Both the position numbers and the translations under genes were made by a program. Under the pieces are notes generated by a model that did no database searches, had not been told where the DNA came from, and saw only the letters and a program-made list of their open reading frames with translations. Positions 54,136 to 63,144 of a stretch of DNA of 64,000 nucleotides are shown in pieces. Positions within the stretch are counted from its first letter, which is position 1; each line of letters starts with the position of its first letter. Location: contig NZ_CP081869.1 of NCBI RefSeq assembly GCF_019797865.1, forward strand, positions 2,939,501 to 3,003,500. The letters run 5' to 3'. The stretch is from Chenggangzhangella methanolivorans. GTDB taxonomy: Bacteria; Pseudomonadota; Alphaproteobacteria; Rhizobiales; Methylopilaceae.

Positions 54136-55299
54136 ATGCATCGCAGCGTCCTGAGCGTTTTTCTGGCAGTCCGACTTTGGCTCGGCGCGCTCGCCCTCAT
54201 CGCGGGGACAGCGGCCGCGGTCGCAGCAGAGGGCCCGCAGGCCGCCAACCTCTCGGTCGTCGACCTCGACGCCGAGGCGCTGAAAGAGCGGATGATCGCG
54301 CCCAAGGCCATCGGCGACCTCGTCGCGCCGACCGGCCGGATCATCGCGGCCGATCCCCTGGTCAATCCCGATCATCCGCCGTTCGGGCGCACAGTCGCGC
54401 CGGGCAGCTATCCGGTCACGCTGTTCTTCGCGCAGGAGCGCGTCGCGCTCGCGATGCTGCGGCTTGCGCCCGGCAAGATCGCGAGATGGCGGATCGCCAC
54501 CACGCCCGGCCAGGACGCACGAAGCTCAAGGACGGCGAGATCTTCGGCTATGGCGTCGACGCGGGCCTCGGCTCCTTCATGGACCACGAGGCGGTGCGGG
54601 CGATGCGCTGGCGCGGCCGCGAGACCAAGTGCGACAACTATTACGACTGCGTGCTCGCCGACGAGCTCGCGGCCAACAATGACGACTACGCGATGCACCT
54701 GCCCATGAAGGACGAGGACGCCAACGTCGCGGTGTTCTCCAGCGGCTGGGGCGACGGCTTCTACGCGACCTATTGGGGCGAGGACGAGAGCGGCCAAGCG
54801 CTCGCGCTCGTCACCGATTTCGGCGTGCTGGAGGACGGCGACGGCCGCACGTTGCAGCAGCGCCGCGTCGCGGCGATGTCGCCGGAGCAGCGCGAGGCCG
54901 CCGGCCGGGCCCATGCGGCGATCCAGCGCGACGACGAGGCGGCGCTGCGCGCCGTGCTCATCGAAGGCGTCGCGACGCCCGAAGCCTTCGCGCCCGAGAC
55001 CGGCGAGACCCTGACGCTCGAGGCGGTGCGCGGCGACAAGCCGAAGGCGCTCGAGACCCTGATCCGCTATGGCGCGCGCCGCGAGGGTCGACGCCGAGAC
55101 CGCGCGCGTCTTCGAGCTCCGCACCTATGCGGACTATGCAGGCTCTCTGGAGAAGCCGATCGAGGGCCTGAACGAGCAGCCACCGAAGCTTTCGGCCGCG
55201 CTCAAGGACGTGCTCGCGCGCTGGGACGCGGGCGCGATCGCGCCTGCCTCCGACGGTCCCGCCTCCGCCCCTCCCGGGGGCGCGAAGCCGACGCCCTGA
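54136..55299 (+). CDS. DUF4241 family protein with signal peptide, two frameshifts
   Basis: About 388 residues. Start ATG at 54136; SVLSVFLAVRLWLGALALIA is a signal peptide or anchor. The DUF4241 pattern is then clear: PTGRIIAADPLVNPDHPPF, GSYPVTLFFAQERVALAMLR, GEIFGYGVDAGLGSFMDHEA, NVAVFSSGWGDGFYATYWGE and ALVTDFGVLEDG. A C-terminal ankyrin-like part (LEAVRGDKPKALETLIRYGA) follows. Frame shifts near 54519 (one base missing) and near 55084 (one extra). Family function unknown. It sits unusually between sucB and lpd. Confidence 0.72.
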
Positions 55300-55369
55300 A
55301 CCCTATATGAGGCGCGGACCCGAAGAGCCGCGCCGCATATTCCTCGACAGAAAGAACCGAAAGAGACCC

Positions 55370-56766
55370 ATGGCCTACGATCTCGTCGTCATCGGCACCG
55401 GACCCGGCGGCTACGTCTGCGCGATCCGCGCGCGCTCGGCCTGAAGGTGGCGGTCGTGGAAAAGCGCGCCACCCATGGCGGCACCTGCCTCAATGTCGGC
55501 TGCATCCCCTCCAAGGCCTTGCTGCACGCCTCGGAGCTGTTCGAGGAGGCGGGCCACGCCTTCGCCAAGATGGGCATCAAGGTGCCCGCGCCTGAACTCG
55601 ACCTCTCGCAGATGATGGCCTTCAAGGACGAGGGCGTCGCCGGCAACACCAAGGGCGTCGAGTTCCTGCTCAAGAAGAACAAGATCGACGCCTTCCACGG
55701 GACGGGCAAGATTCTCGGCGCCGGCAAGGTCGAGGTCAGCCCCGAGAGCGGCGAGAAGACGACGCTCGAGACCAAGGCGATCGTGATCGCCACGGGCTCC
55801 GACGTCGCCAAGCTCAAGGGCCTCGAGATCGACGAGGCCAAGATCGTCTCGTCCACCGGCGCGATCGCGCTGAAAACCCTGCCGAAGAAGCTGGTCGTCG
55901 TCGGCGGCGGCGTGATCGGGCTCGAGCTCGGCTCGGTGTGGCGCCGGCTCGGCTCGGAAGTCCTGGTGGTCGAGTTCCTCGACCGCATCCTTCCGGGCAT
56001 GGACGTCGAGCTCGGAAAACAGTTCCAGCGGATCCTCGCCAAGCAGGGCATGGAGTTCAAGCTCGGCTCCAAGGTCACCGGCGCCGAAAAGGCGGGCGAG
56101 CGCCTGAAGGTCAAGATCGAGCCGGCGGCGGGCGGCGCGGCGGAGGAGATCGAGGCGGACGTCGTGCTGGTCGCGATCGGCCGCACGCCCTTCACCGAAG
56201 GCCTCGGCCTCAAGGAGGCCGGCGTCGAGCTCGACGAGCGCGGCCGGGTGAAGACAGACGGCCACTTCAAGACCACTGTCGACGGGATCTACGCCATCGG
56301 CGACGTCATCGTCGGCCCGATGCTCGCCCACAAGGCCGAGGACGAGGGCGTGGCGATCGCGGAGACGCTCGCCGGCAAATCCGGTCATGTGAACTACGAG
56401 GTCATCCCGAACGTCGTCTACACCTATCCGGAAGTCGCCTCGGTCGGCCGCACCGAGGAGGAGCTCAAGAAGGACGGCGTCGAGTACAAGGCCGGCAAGT
56501 TCCCCTTCACGGCGAACGGCCGCGCCAAGGCGAACGGCACCACGGACGGCTTCGTGAAAATCCTTGCGGACGCCAAGACCGACAAGGTGCTGGGCGTCCA
56601 CATCGTGGGTCCGGACGCCGGCACGCTGATCGGCGAAGTCGCGGTCGCGATGGAGTTCTCCTCGTCCAGCGAGGACATCGCCCGCACCTGCCACGCGCAT
56701 CCGACGCTGTCGGAAGCCGTCAAGGAAGCCGCGCTCGCCGTGGAAGGCCGCGCCATTCACATGTAA
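55370..56766 (+). CDS. lpd: dihydrolipoamide dehydrogenase (E3), frameshifted near the start
   Basis: About 466 residues. Reoxidises the lipoyl group of SucB with FAD and NAD. The redox disulphide is GGTCLNVGCIPSKALLHASE; FAD motif VVIGTGPGGYVCAIRA; NAD motif KLVVVGGGVIGLELGSVWRR; C-terminal catalytic His-Glu in CHAHPTLSEAVKEA. Four bases appear lost near 55425-55436 (AIRA-AQLGLKVAVVE becomes a stop at 55441). Start ATG at 55370. Last gene of the TCA cluster; it is followed by dispersed repeats. Confidence 0.94.
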
Positions 56767-56787
56767 GGGCGGAAGCGACGCAACGCC

Positions 56788-56883
56788 GTCATGCCGGCCG
56801 AAGAGCCGGCGTCCAGAACCGCGACGCCTGCGACAAAGCGGGACGCGTCGCGTTCATGGATCCCGGCTCAAGGCCGGGATGAC
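56788..56883. repeat. GTCATGCCGG dispersed palindrome, copy 3
   Basis: Opens GTCATGCCGGCCGAAGAGCC and ends TCAAGGCCGGGATGAC. Together with the copy at 57518-57614 it brackets the DUF2059 gene. The inner part (CCAGAACCGCGACGCCTGCG) is variable. Same family as 19971 and 23983. Confidence 0.75.
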
Positions 56884-56907
56884 GGCGGCGGTCGCTGCAG
56901 CGCCGCC

Positions 56908-57405
56908 TCAGATCGGGATCTCGACGCCCTTCTTGCGCATCTTCGTGCGGAACGCCTCGTTGATCTCCGCGGTCACCATCGGCATCCGGGCGGTCGCGAT
57001 CTTGACCATGTCGCCGACGATCGCCGGCATCACGGCGAGCGACTTGCGGCCCACCGGGCTGCGGTAGAATGCGACGAGCTGGCGGAGCTCCTCGGCCGTG
57101 TAGTGCCGGGCGTAGACCGCGGGCGTCTCGGCCATCAATTCGCCGGTGCGCTCGGTGACGATGCGCACATAGTCGGCGCGAAAGCCCTTCATCGCCTCCG
57201 CGCTCGCGTCCGGCAGCTGCCGGCGGATTTCGGGCTCCATGGCGGGCCAGGTGCGGGCGACGATGTCGCCCACCATGCCGTCCATCGTGGTCTCGGCCAC
57301 GAGCTCGCGGGCGACCGCGAGCGCCTCGGCGTCCTGCGCCGCGGCGGGCTGCCAGAGGACCGCGGCCAGAACCGCGGCGGCGAAGACGGATCCGATCGGC
57401 TTCAT
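56908..57405 (-). CDS. DUF2059 secreted protein
   Basis: 165 residues from the ATG at 57405. MKPIGSVFAAAVLAAVLWQP is a signal peptide ending AAAQ. The DUF2059 block is YTAEELRQLVAFYRSPVGRK, with ARELVAETTMDGMVGDIVAR before it and MVKIATARMPMVTAEINEA after. Helical, periplasmic, no known activity. It is read towards lpd and lies between two copies of the GTCATCCCGG repeat. Confidence 0.82.
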   Translation of the reverse strand: MKPIGSVFAAAVLAAVLWQPAAAQDAEALAVARELVAETTMDGMVGDIVARTWPAMEPEIRRQLPDASAEAMKGFRADYVRIVTERTGELMAETPAVYARHYTAEELRQLVAFYRSPVGRKSLAVMPAIVGDMVKIATARMPMVTAEINEAFRTKMRKKGVEIPI

Positions 57406-57517
57406 CGACGAAACTCCCCGAGTGCGCTGCAACAATGAGGCGCGCTTCGGGGCCGTTCGTCCAGATCCGTAGGAACCCGTAGGCGGCTAAGGCGCGTGGG
57501 CCTGTTGATCCTCCGCC

Positions 57518-57614
57518 GTCATCCCGGCCGGAGAGCCGGGATCCAGAACCGATGCGTTTTCTCCAGTTCCTGCCGCGGCCTCGGTTCTGGATCCCGGGTC
57601 AAGCCCGGGATGAC
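57518..57614. repeat. GTCATCCCGG dispersed palindrome, copy 4
   Basis: Opens GTCATCCCGGCCGGAGAGCC and ends TCAAGCCCGGGATGAC. CCAGAACCGATGC and GGTTCTGGATCC form an inner inverted repeat. Second of two copies around DUF2059; it lies beyond the 3' end of the efflux genes. Confidence 0.78.
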
Positions 57615-57636
57615 GCTCGTGCCGCTCCGTCCCGCC

Positions 57637-59275
57637 TCAATGACCCGCCGGCGCGGCGGCGCCGAGCTGCGGGCGCTTCACGAGCGGCACGAGGATCACG
57701 ATCGCGACGAACAGGATCGAGAGCGCCCAGAACAGGTCGATGAAGGACATCACCAGCCCCTGGCTGCGCACCTGATTGGCGAGCTGCTTGATCGCGGCGA
57801 GCTCCGCGTCGGAGCCGAGGCGGCCCGAGAAGCTCTGCGTCATGGAGGAAAGCCGCTCCTCGCGACCTGCCGGCCCCACACCACGTGCTCGCGCAGCCGC
57901 AGCATGTGGAGGTCTTGCCGCTCGTTGAGGAAGGGGTGTTGATGAAGGCGAGCCCGAAGGCGCCGCCGAGGTTGCGCATCAGGTTGAAGAGCCCCGAGGC
58001 GTTCTTCAGCATCGGCGGCGGCATGGTGGCGAGCGACACCACGTTGATCGGCACCATGCAGAGCATGAGCGAGCAGCCGCGCAGCGCCTGCGGCACGAAC
58101 AGCTCCCAGAAAGCCCAGTCGCGCGTGATCCAGGTGAGGTCCGCGCAGGAGAGCGCGAAGCCGCAGAACCCCATGGCGATGAGATAGCGGGGATCGACGC
58201 GGCGCGACAGGATCCCGACCACCGGCGCGGTGAGGAACATGAAGAGGCCGGACACGAACACGGTCTCGCCGATCTGAAGGCTGTCGTAGCCCCGCACCCG
58301 GCCGAGGAAGACCGGGTAGAGATAGGTCATGCCATAAAGGCCGATGCCCATGATGAAGGTGAGGATCGAGCCGACCGCGAAGTTGCGGTCGCGATAGACC
58401 CGCAGGTCCACCAGCGGCGTCTCGGCCGTGAAGCTGCGCCAGAAGAACAGAACCCCGCCGACGACCGCCGTGACGCTCAGCGTGCGGATGGTCGCGTCCT
58501 GGAACCAGTCGTCCTTGGCGCCTTCCTCGAGCACGTATTCGAGGCTGCCGAGAAACATCGCCATGGCGGCGAGCGCGACATAGTCGAGCTTCTTCAGGAG
58601 CGCGTAGTCGGGCTCGTCGAAGTCCACCAGCGTCCAGGCGAGCAGCGTCGCGGCCGCGCCCGGCACGATGTTGATCAGGAACAGCCAGTGCCACGACATG
58701 AGCTCGGTCAGGTACCCGCCGACCGTCGGGCCGATGGTCGGGGCGAGCGTCACGGTCAGGCCGACCACCGCCATGATCGCGGGCTGCAGGCGGCGCGGGA
58801 AGATGGTGTAGGCGGCCGCGAACGCCGTCGGGATCATGCCGCCGCCGATGAAGCCCTGCAGCGCCCGGTAGGTGATCATCTCGGGGAGCGTCGTGGCGGT
58901 GGCGCAGAGCGCGGAGGCGAGCGTGAAGCCCAAGGCCGAGATCGAGAACAGCACCCGGGTCGACATCGCGCGCGCCAGGAACCCGGAGAGCGGGATCATG
59001 ATGACTTCGGCGATGAGATAGCTGGTCTGGACCCAGGAGATCTCGTCAGGGCTGGCGGAGAGGCCGGCCTGAATCTCGGCGAGCGAGGACGAGACGATCT
59101 GGATGTCCAGGATCGCCATGAACATCCCGAAGACGAGCGCGAAGAACGCGATCAGCCTGCGGGCGGTGACCTGCGGTTCGACCGGAGGGTTCCCCGCGCC
59201 CGAAGATCCGGAGGAAGAGCCGGCCGCCGGCCCTGGGGGGACACGGGCCAGATCGGCGGTCGATCGGTCGCTCAT
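57637..59275 (-). CDS. emrB: EmrB-type MFS drug efflux transporter (DHA2, 14 helices), two frameshifts
   Basis: About 546 residues. Start ATG at 59275. RLIAFFALVFGMFMAILDIQ with IVSSSLAEIQAGLSASPDE is the DHA2 motif; SWVQTSYLIAEVIMIPLSGF and ALQGFIGGGMIPTAFAA follow. Frame shifts near 57940 and 57866; repair gives NTPFLNERQDLHMLRLREHV then REERLSSMTQSFSGRLG, the usual C-terminal end. It pairs with the membrane fusion protein upstream (43 bp gap) and an outer-membrane channel encoded elsewhere. Substrates likely hydrophobic toxicants. Confidence 0.9.
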
Positions 59276-59317
59276 GGCGCCGCCGCTCATCTTCGGAAAA
59301 TCGGACGCGGGGGTCGA

Positions 59318-60646
59318 TCAGCGCCGCCCGGGGGAGGGCGCGGCGCTGGAGGGGGCGTCGGCGGCGCTCGTCTGCGAGCTGTCCGTCGGCGCGGTTCGGG
59401 TGTCGACCGAGGCGATCACCGAGAGGCCCGGCCGGAGGCGGCCGCGGGCGACGTCCTCGGGCGCGACGCGGATGCGCACGGGCACGCGCTGGACGATCTT
59501 GGTGAAGTTGCCGGTCGCGTTTTCGGGCGGCAGCAGCGAGAACTGCGCGCCGGAGGCCGGCGCGAGGCTGTCCACGACGCCCGTCACGTCGTGCTCCGGA
59601 TAGGCGTCGACCGAGAGCCGGACCTTCGATCCGGGTTCGATCTCGCCGAGCTGGGTCTCCTTGAAGTTGGCGTCGACATAGACGCGGTCGAGCGGCACCA
59701 CCGCCATCACGCGCTTGCCCGGGGTGACGTAGTCGCCCTCCTGCACGGCCTTGTTGCCCACGACCCCGTCGAAGGGCGCGCGGATCACGGTCGCGTCGAG
59801 GTCGCGCTGGCGCTGGGCGCGCGCGGTCCCGAGCTCGTCGAGCAGATGCTCGGCCTCGGCCTTCTGCGCGGCGAGGACGTCGCGGTTGGCTTCGGCGGCG
59901 GTGACGCCGGCGGTCGCGGCCTCGACCGAGGCGGCCGTGCGGGCCTTGTCGGCGGTCGCCTGGTCGAGCGCCTGCCGGCTGCCATAGGTGGACTTGGCGA
60001 GCGTCTGGGCGCGCTCGAAATCGGCCGCTGCGCGCGCGCGGTCGGCGGCCGCGCTGTCGACCTGCGCGCGCGCCTGAAGGATCTGCGCTTCTGAGGCCGC
60101 GACCTGCCGGTCGATGCGCGCGACGGTCGCCCGCTGGGTCGCGATCTTGCCGTCCGCCGCCTGAAGGGCGAGGCGGTAGTCGGCGGCGTCGAGGGTCACG
60201 AGCGGGTCGCCGGCCTTCACGCGCTGGTTCTGGGTCACCGCGACCGAAGCCACGTAGCCGGAGACCTTGGGGGCCATGGTCGCCATGTCGGCGCCCACAT
60301 AGGCGTCGTCGGTCTCGACCAGGAAACGACCGTCGATCCACCAGTCGTAGCCGTAGGAGCCGGCGACCGCGAGCGCGGCGAGAAGGACAGCCGACAGCAC
60401 GAGCTTTTTGGCGCGGCCGCGCTTGGGCTTCACGGCGTCGGTCGCCGGGGCGGCGTCAGGGGTCTGGACGGGGGCGCCAGGCGCCGCGGCGGGGGTTTCG
60501 GGGGCGGCGCGCGACTGCGGCTCGGCCTCGGACGTCTCCGCCTCATGCCGATCCGGCGCGACCTCCGCGGTCGTGTCCGGCGAGGAGGAAATCAGCCGCG
60601 GGCGCGGCGTCTCTTCCGTCGCCTGCGATGTCCGAGCTATCGCCAC
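59318..60646 (-). CDS. emrA: EmrA-type HlyD family membrane fusion protein
   Basis: 442 residues from a GTG at 60646, chosen because CAGGAG lies about 8 bases upstream. The N-terminal 70 residues are Pro/Glu-rich (TPDAAPATDAVKPKRGRAKK) and cytoplasmic; a membrane helix follows (LVLSAVLLAALAVAGSYGYD). FLVETDDAYVGADMATMAPK starts the periplasmic part; a coiled-coil hairpin with ATQRATVARIDRQVAASEA and a final beta-barrel (VIRAPFDGVVGNKAVQEGDY) complete it. Binds EmrB and the outer-membrane channel. Likely controlled by the TetR-type operators at 60730-60807. Confidence 0.9.
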   Translation of the reverse strand: MAIARTSQATEETPRPRLISSSPDTTAEVAPDRHEAETSEAEPQSRAAPETPAAAPGAPVQTPDAAPATDAVKPKRGRAKKLVLSAVLLAALAVAGSYGYDWWIDGRFLVETDDAYVGADMATMAPKVSGYVASVAVTQNQRVKAGDPLVTLDAADYRLALQAADGKIATQRATVARIDRQVAASEAQILQARAQVDSAAADRARAAADFERAQTLAKSTYGSRQALDQATADKARTAASVEAATAGVTAAEANRDVLAAQKAEAEHLLDELGTARAQRQRDLDATVIRAPFDGVVGNKAVQEGDYVTPGKRVMAVVPLDRVYVDANFKETQLGEIEPGSKVRLSVDAYPEHDVTGVVDSLAPASGAQFSLLPPENATGNFTKIVQRVPVRIRVAPEDVARGRLRPGLSVIASVDTRTAPTDSSQTSAADAPSSAAPSPGRR

Positions 60647-60729
60647 ATCAAGGCTCCTGGCCCCCGCGCCGGCTTCAGGCCGGCGTCGCAGTCCACCCTT
60701 GGTTCGATCGTCCCGACGTCGCAAACGTC

Positions 60730-60752
60730 ATTGACCGAACCGTTCGGTCAAT
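60730..60752. promoter_or_regulatory. TetR-family operator 1 upstream of emrA
   Basis: ATTGACCGAAC, a central C, then GTTCGGTCAAT: an exact 11-base-arm palindrome. Similar T-GACCG-N-CGGTCA sites are bound by TetR/AcrR repressors that control efflux pairs. It lies 84 bp before the emrA start on the minus strand, where a promoter would be. A second copy follows. Confidence 0.75.
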
Positions 60753-60788
60753 GAGCATTTACAGCGTCGCCATGCGCTCGGCAAGGTC

Positions 60789-60807
60789 TGACCGAACCGT
60801 TCGGTCA
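60789..60807. promoter_or_regulatory. TetR-family operator 2 upstream of emrA
   Basis: TGACCGAAC-C-GTTCGGTCA, with the same core as operator 1 and nine-base arms. The centres are 57 bp apart, five to six turns of the helix, so two dimers could sit on nearly the same face. Together the sites point to tight repression by one regulator not encoded beside them. Confidence 0.75.
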
Positions 60808-61150
60808 ATAAGTTCGCCGAGTGTAGGGCGTCAGCCTTGCCGGCTGGTTAGCGACGACGGATAAGTTTGGGTTTTCCCCGCCATCTCCGGCGCGGCGGGA
60901 CGTCGCCAGAGAGGGCGACGCGAGCGCTTCCTCACGCATCGTCTGCGCCGATATCGGTGGGGACGGCGCGGCGCGCGCGAGCCAGCGGCTCAGGCGGTCG
61001 GGCGAAACGCCGGAACGTCGCGAGGCCATGCGCCCGTCGGCGCGGTGCCTCGTCCGGGCATAGGCGAGGCGGCGCCCCCAACGGAGACGCTCGCCCGTCC
61101 CCCGGGCGTCGCCTGCGGCCGGCGCGCGGCGAGCGCGCGCCGTCAGGCCC

Positions 61151-61801
61151 TTACTGCGTCGTCGCCGAAACGTCGAAGCCGGTGGCGTCGCCCGCAGGGT
61201 CGCCGTTCGGGTTCAGCCCGAAGGAGACGAAGTCGAAGGCCTTGAGCGTGCGCGTGAAGGTGAAGGTCTTCGTCTGGCCCGCCTTCTTCACCGTCAGGTC
61301 GCCGCCGGGGCCCGACAGGACGGGCGCGGTCTCGCCGAACGCCTCCGCGGTCACTTCCTTGCCGCCGACGAAGATCCGCGGCGAGACGCCCGTCGGGGCC
61401 GCGCCGAGCAGCCGGTAGTAGCCCGTGAACACGTAGGTTCCGGCCCGCGGCGCGCGGAACGACACGATGACGTCCTTGGCGGCGTCCTTTGGCACGAGGA
61501 TGAGATCCTTGAGCGGAAGCACATAGGTCGCCGTCGCCGAGACCTTGGTGCGGCTGTTCACGCCGAGCGCGCCGAAGGCGTCGCTGAAGCAGTCGAACGC
61601 TTCGGCGCCCTCGCAATTGTCCTTGAGCCCCTCGAACGGGACCAGGCTGAGGCGGTCGGTCACGACGCCCGTGCCGTATTTCCAGATCGTGTTCGGGTTG
61701 ACGTACGAGAAATCGCGGCTGGCGATGTCGCTCGGCTCCTGCGCGAAGGCCGAGGAGGAGACGAGGGCCGCGACGGCGGCGCCGATCAGGTGCTTGATCA
61801 T
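61151..61801 (-). CDS. secreted protein of the NP...W type, first of two paralogues
   Basis: 216 residues from the ATG at 61801. A signal peptide (MIKHLIGAAVAALVSSSAFA) precedes SRDFSYVNPNTIWKYGTGVV, which resembles the N-P-x-G-V-W-x-Y-G opening of many exported beta-sandwich proteins. Two cysteines lie in NCEGAEAFDCFSDAFG. The middle, VSFRAPRAGTYVFTGYYRLL, and end GFDVSATTQ are shared with the gene at 61882-62595. No PEP-CTERM anchor. Function unknown; probably periplasmic or extracellular and adhesive or carbohydrate-binding. Confidence 0.65.
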   Translation of the reverse strand: MIKHLIGAAVAALVSSSAFAQEPSDIASRDFSYVNPNTIWKYGTGVVTDRLSLVPFEGLKDNCEGAEAFDCFSDAFGALGVNSRTKVSATATYVLPLKDLILVPKDAAKDVIVSFRAPRAGTYVFTGYYRLLGAAPTGVSPRIFVGGKEVTAEAFGETAPVLSGPGGDLTVKKAGQTKTFTFTRTLKAFDFVSFGLNPNGDPAGDATGFDVSATTQ

Positions 61802-61881
61802 GGAAGGGTCGGTTCCGGAGCGACTGCGCGGGGCCGGCGCGGCGGTTCGGACGCGCGCCGTCGGTTTCAGGGCGTCGGCGG

Positions 61882-62595
61882 CTATTGGGGCGTCACGCGC
61901 ACGTCGAAACCGACGCCTCGCGCATTCGCGTAGATGTACCGGGTCGCATGCCGGACGCTGAAGAACACCTGAGCGTTCTTCTTCATCTTCAGGCTGAACT
62001 TGAAGTTTTTCGTCGCGCCGAGTTTCCGGGCGGCCGGATCCGCCGGTTCCCCGGCCAGAACGAAGCCGGTCTTTCCGAAGGCCTCCCGCGACAGGTTCTG
62101 CCCGCCGAGATAGATCAGCGGCGTGAAACCTTGATCCGCCTGATCGTCGATCAGCGCGTAATAGCCTTCGAAGGCGTAGACGCCGCTCTCCGGAGCCTTG
62201 AACCTGACGATCGTGTCGTAAGTGTCAGGGGAGGATCCGGCTCTTCGGCTCGACAGCATGGCGAGCATGTTGGGCGCAAGCACGCCGGAGTCTTCGCCAG
62301 CAACCGTCACGCTGTTGCGCCCGAGACCGACGCCGACCCGATGGAGCGGGGGAAATGGCCCGTCCCGCTTGACGGTGTAGCGCGTGTAGAACGCGTCGAA
62401 ACCGTCTTCCGGATAATTCTCCTGGAACGGCAGCGGCTTGAGGCTGCTGCGGGAGCTCGCCGTCCCATAGCCGAACAGCCAGACGCCGGTCGGGTTGTCG
62501 CGAGTGAAGTCGCGCGACGCCTGGTAGCTTTGAGCAACAGCGGCGCTGCCCAAGGTGGAGACAAGCGCCATGCCGGCGAGAAGCAGACGGATCAC
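61882..62595 (-). CDS. secreted protein of the NP...W type, second of two paralogues
   Basis: 237 residues from a GTG at 62595. The signal peptide (IRLLLAGMALVSTLGSAAVA) is followed by ASRDFTRDNPTGVWLFGYGT, the same opening as its neighbour, then IVRFKAPESGVYAFEGYYAL, LIYLGGQNLSREAFGKTGFV and the ending GVGFDVRVTPQ. No cysteine in the mature part, unlike the paralogue. The two share gene order and strand and are separated by 80 bp. An inverted repeat lies just upstream in the leader. Function unknown. Confidence 0.65.
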   Translation of the reverse strand: MIRLLLAGMALVSTLGSAAVAQSYQASRDFTRDNPTGVWLFGYGTASSRSSLKPLPFQENYPEDGFDAFYTRYTVKRDGPFPPLHRVGVGLGRNSVTVAGEDSGVLAPNMLAMLSSRRAGSSPDTYDTIVRFKAPESGVYAFEGYYALIDDQADQGFTPLIYLGGQNLSREAFGKTGFVLAGEPADPAARKLGATKNFKFSLKMKKNAQVFFSVRHATRYIYANARGVGFDVRVTPQ

Positions 62596-62606
62596 GAGGC
62601 GGCCCT

Positions 62607-62650
62607 GATGAATGTTGTCACGGATCTGCTATCCGCCGACAACATCCATC
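62607..62650 (-). promoter_or_regulatory. inverted repeat in the leader of the secreted-protein gene
   Basis: GATGAATGTTGTC (62607) and GACAACATCCATC (62638) pair at 12 of 13 positions; inside, CGGAT-CTGCT-ATCCG forms a second stem. It lies 12-55 bases upstream of the GTG at 62595. In mRNA it would make a long hairpin just before the start; in DNA it could bind a dimeric regulator. Beyond it the DNA is AT-rich (TATTAT on the minus strand near 62670), a probable promoter. Confidence 0.5.
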
Positions 62651-62757
62651 AGCAATGCGTAGTTTTACGTATAATAGGGGAATTTTCCTAGTAATCTACA
62701 GGCGAATACATTAAACGAGCTAGCGAAATACCGTCTCGCGCTGTCTGCGCGTCGCTT

Positions 62758-63144
62758 TCATCGCATCGGCGCGGCCGCCGGACCTCCCGGGGCGACGTCG
62801 AGACGGCCTGTCTCCTTCAGCGTCGCGGCGTCGAGCACGTGGATCACGATGCGGCCGCCGTCCTCGACCGTGACCAGCAGCTTGCCGTCGCCGGCCGCCG
62901 TCGACAGCACTTTCGCGCCCGGCGTGATCGACAGATGGCCGGCGACCGGCCCCTGCGCGCCGGGGCTGGACTTGACGAGCCGATAGGCGATCACCGACAT
63001 CACGGCCATGAAGCCCACGCCCATGGTGAGGGCGCCGATAAGCGTGAGCACGCGCAGACGGCGATAGACCTGCTGGATGCGGGGATCGTCGTCGTCCGCG
63101 ATCTCGTCGAGCGACGGCGATTGGGAACGGGGCTGCGCCGTCAT
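62758..63144 (-). CDS. DUF6476 family membrane protein
   Basis: 128 residues from the ATG at 63144. The cytoplasmic start has DDDDPRIQQVYRRLRVLTL, then one membrane helix (IGALTMGVGFMAVMSVIAYRL) and a periplasmic beta-rich part (LSTAAGDGKLLVTVEDGGRI) that ends in a Pro/Ala tail. Similar genes sit back to back with rluD in many alphaproteobacteria. Its start codon overlaps that of rluD on the other strand (CATG). Function unknown. Confidence 0.6.
   Translation of the reverse strand: MTAQPRSQSPSLDEIADDDDPRIQQVYRRLRVLTLIGALTMGVGFMAVMSVIAYRLVKSSPGAQGPVAGHLSITPGAKVLSTAAGDGKLLVTVEDGGRIVIHVLDAATLKETGRLDVAPGGPAAAPMR

Larger units (their letters stand above)
60647..61150. other. 504 bp intergenic region with paired operators, otherwise empty
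   Basis: It holds the two TetR-type operators near 60730-60807, which lie upstream of emrA. The rest (60820-61150) has no gene I can support: the open frames on both strands are Arg/Pro/Ser-rich and show no domain. There is no TetR gene in the region. Short GC-rich runs (GGGCGACGCGAGCGC) have no clear hairpin with a T-tail. Confidence 0.6.

Noticed and set aside
60805..61029. Minus-strand open frame between emrA and the secreted genes as the missing TetR repressor
   Set aside because: Its 74 residues have no helix-turn-helix of the TetR type and are Ser/Arg/Pro-rich.
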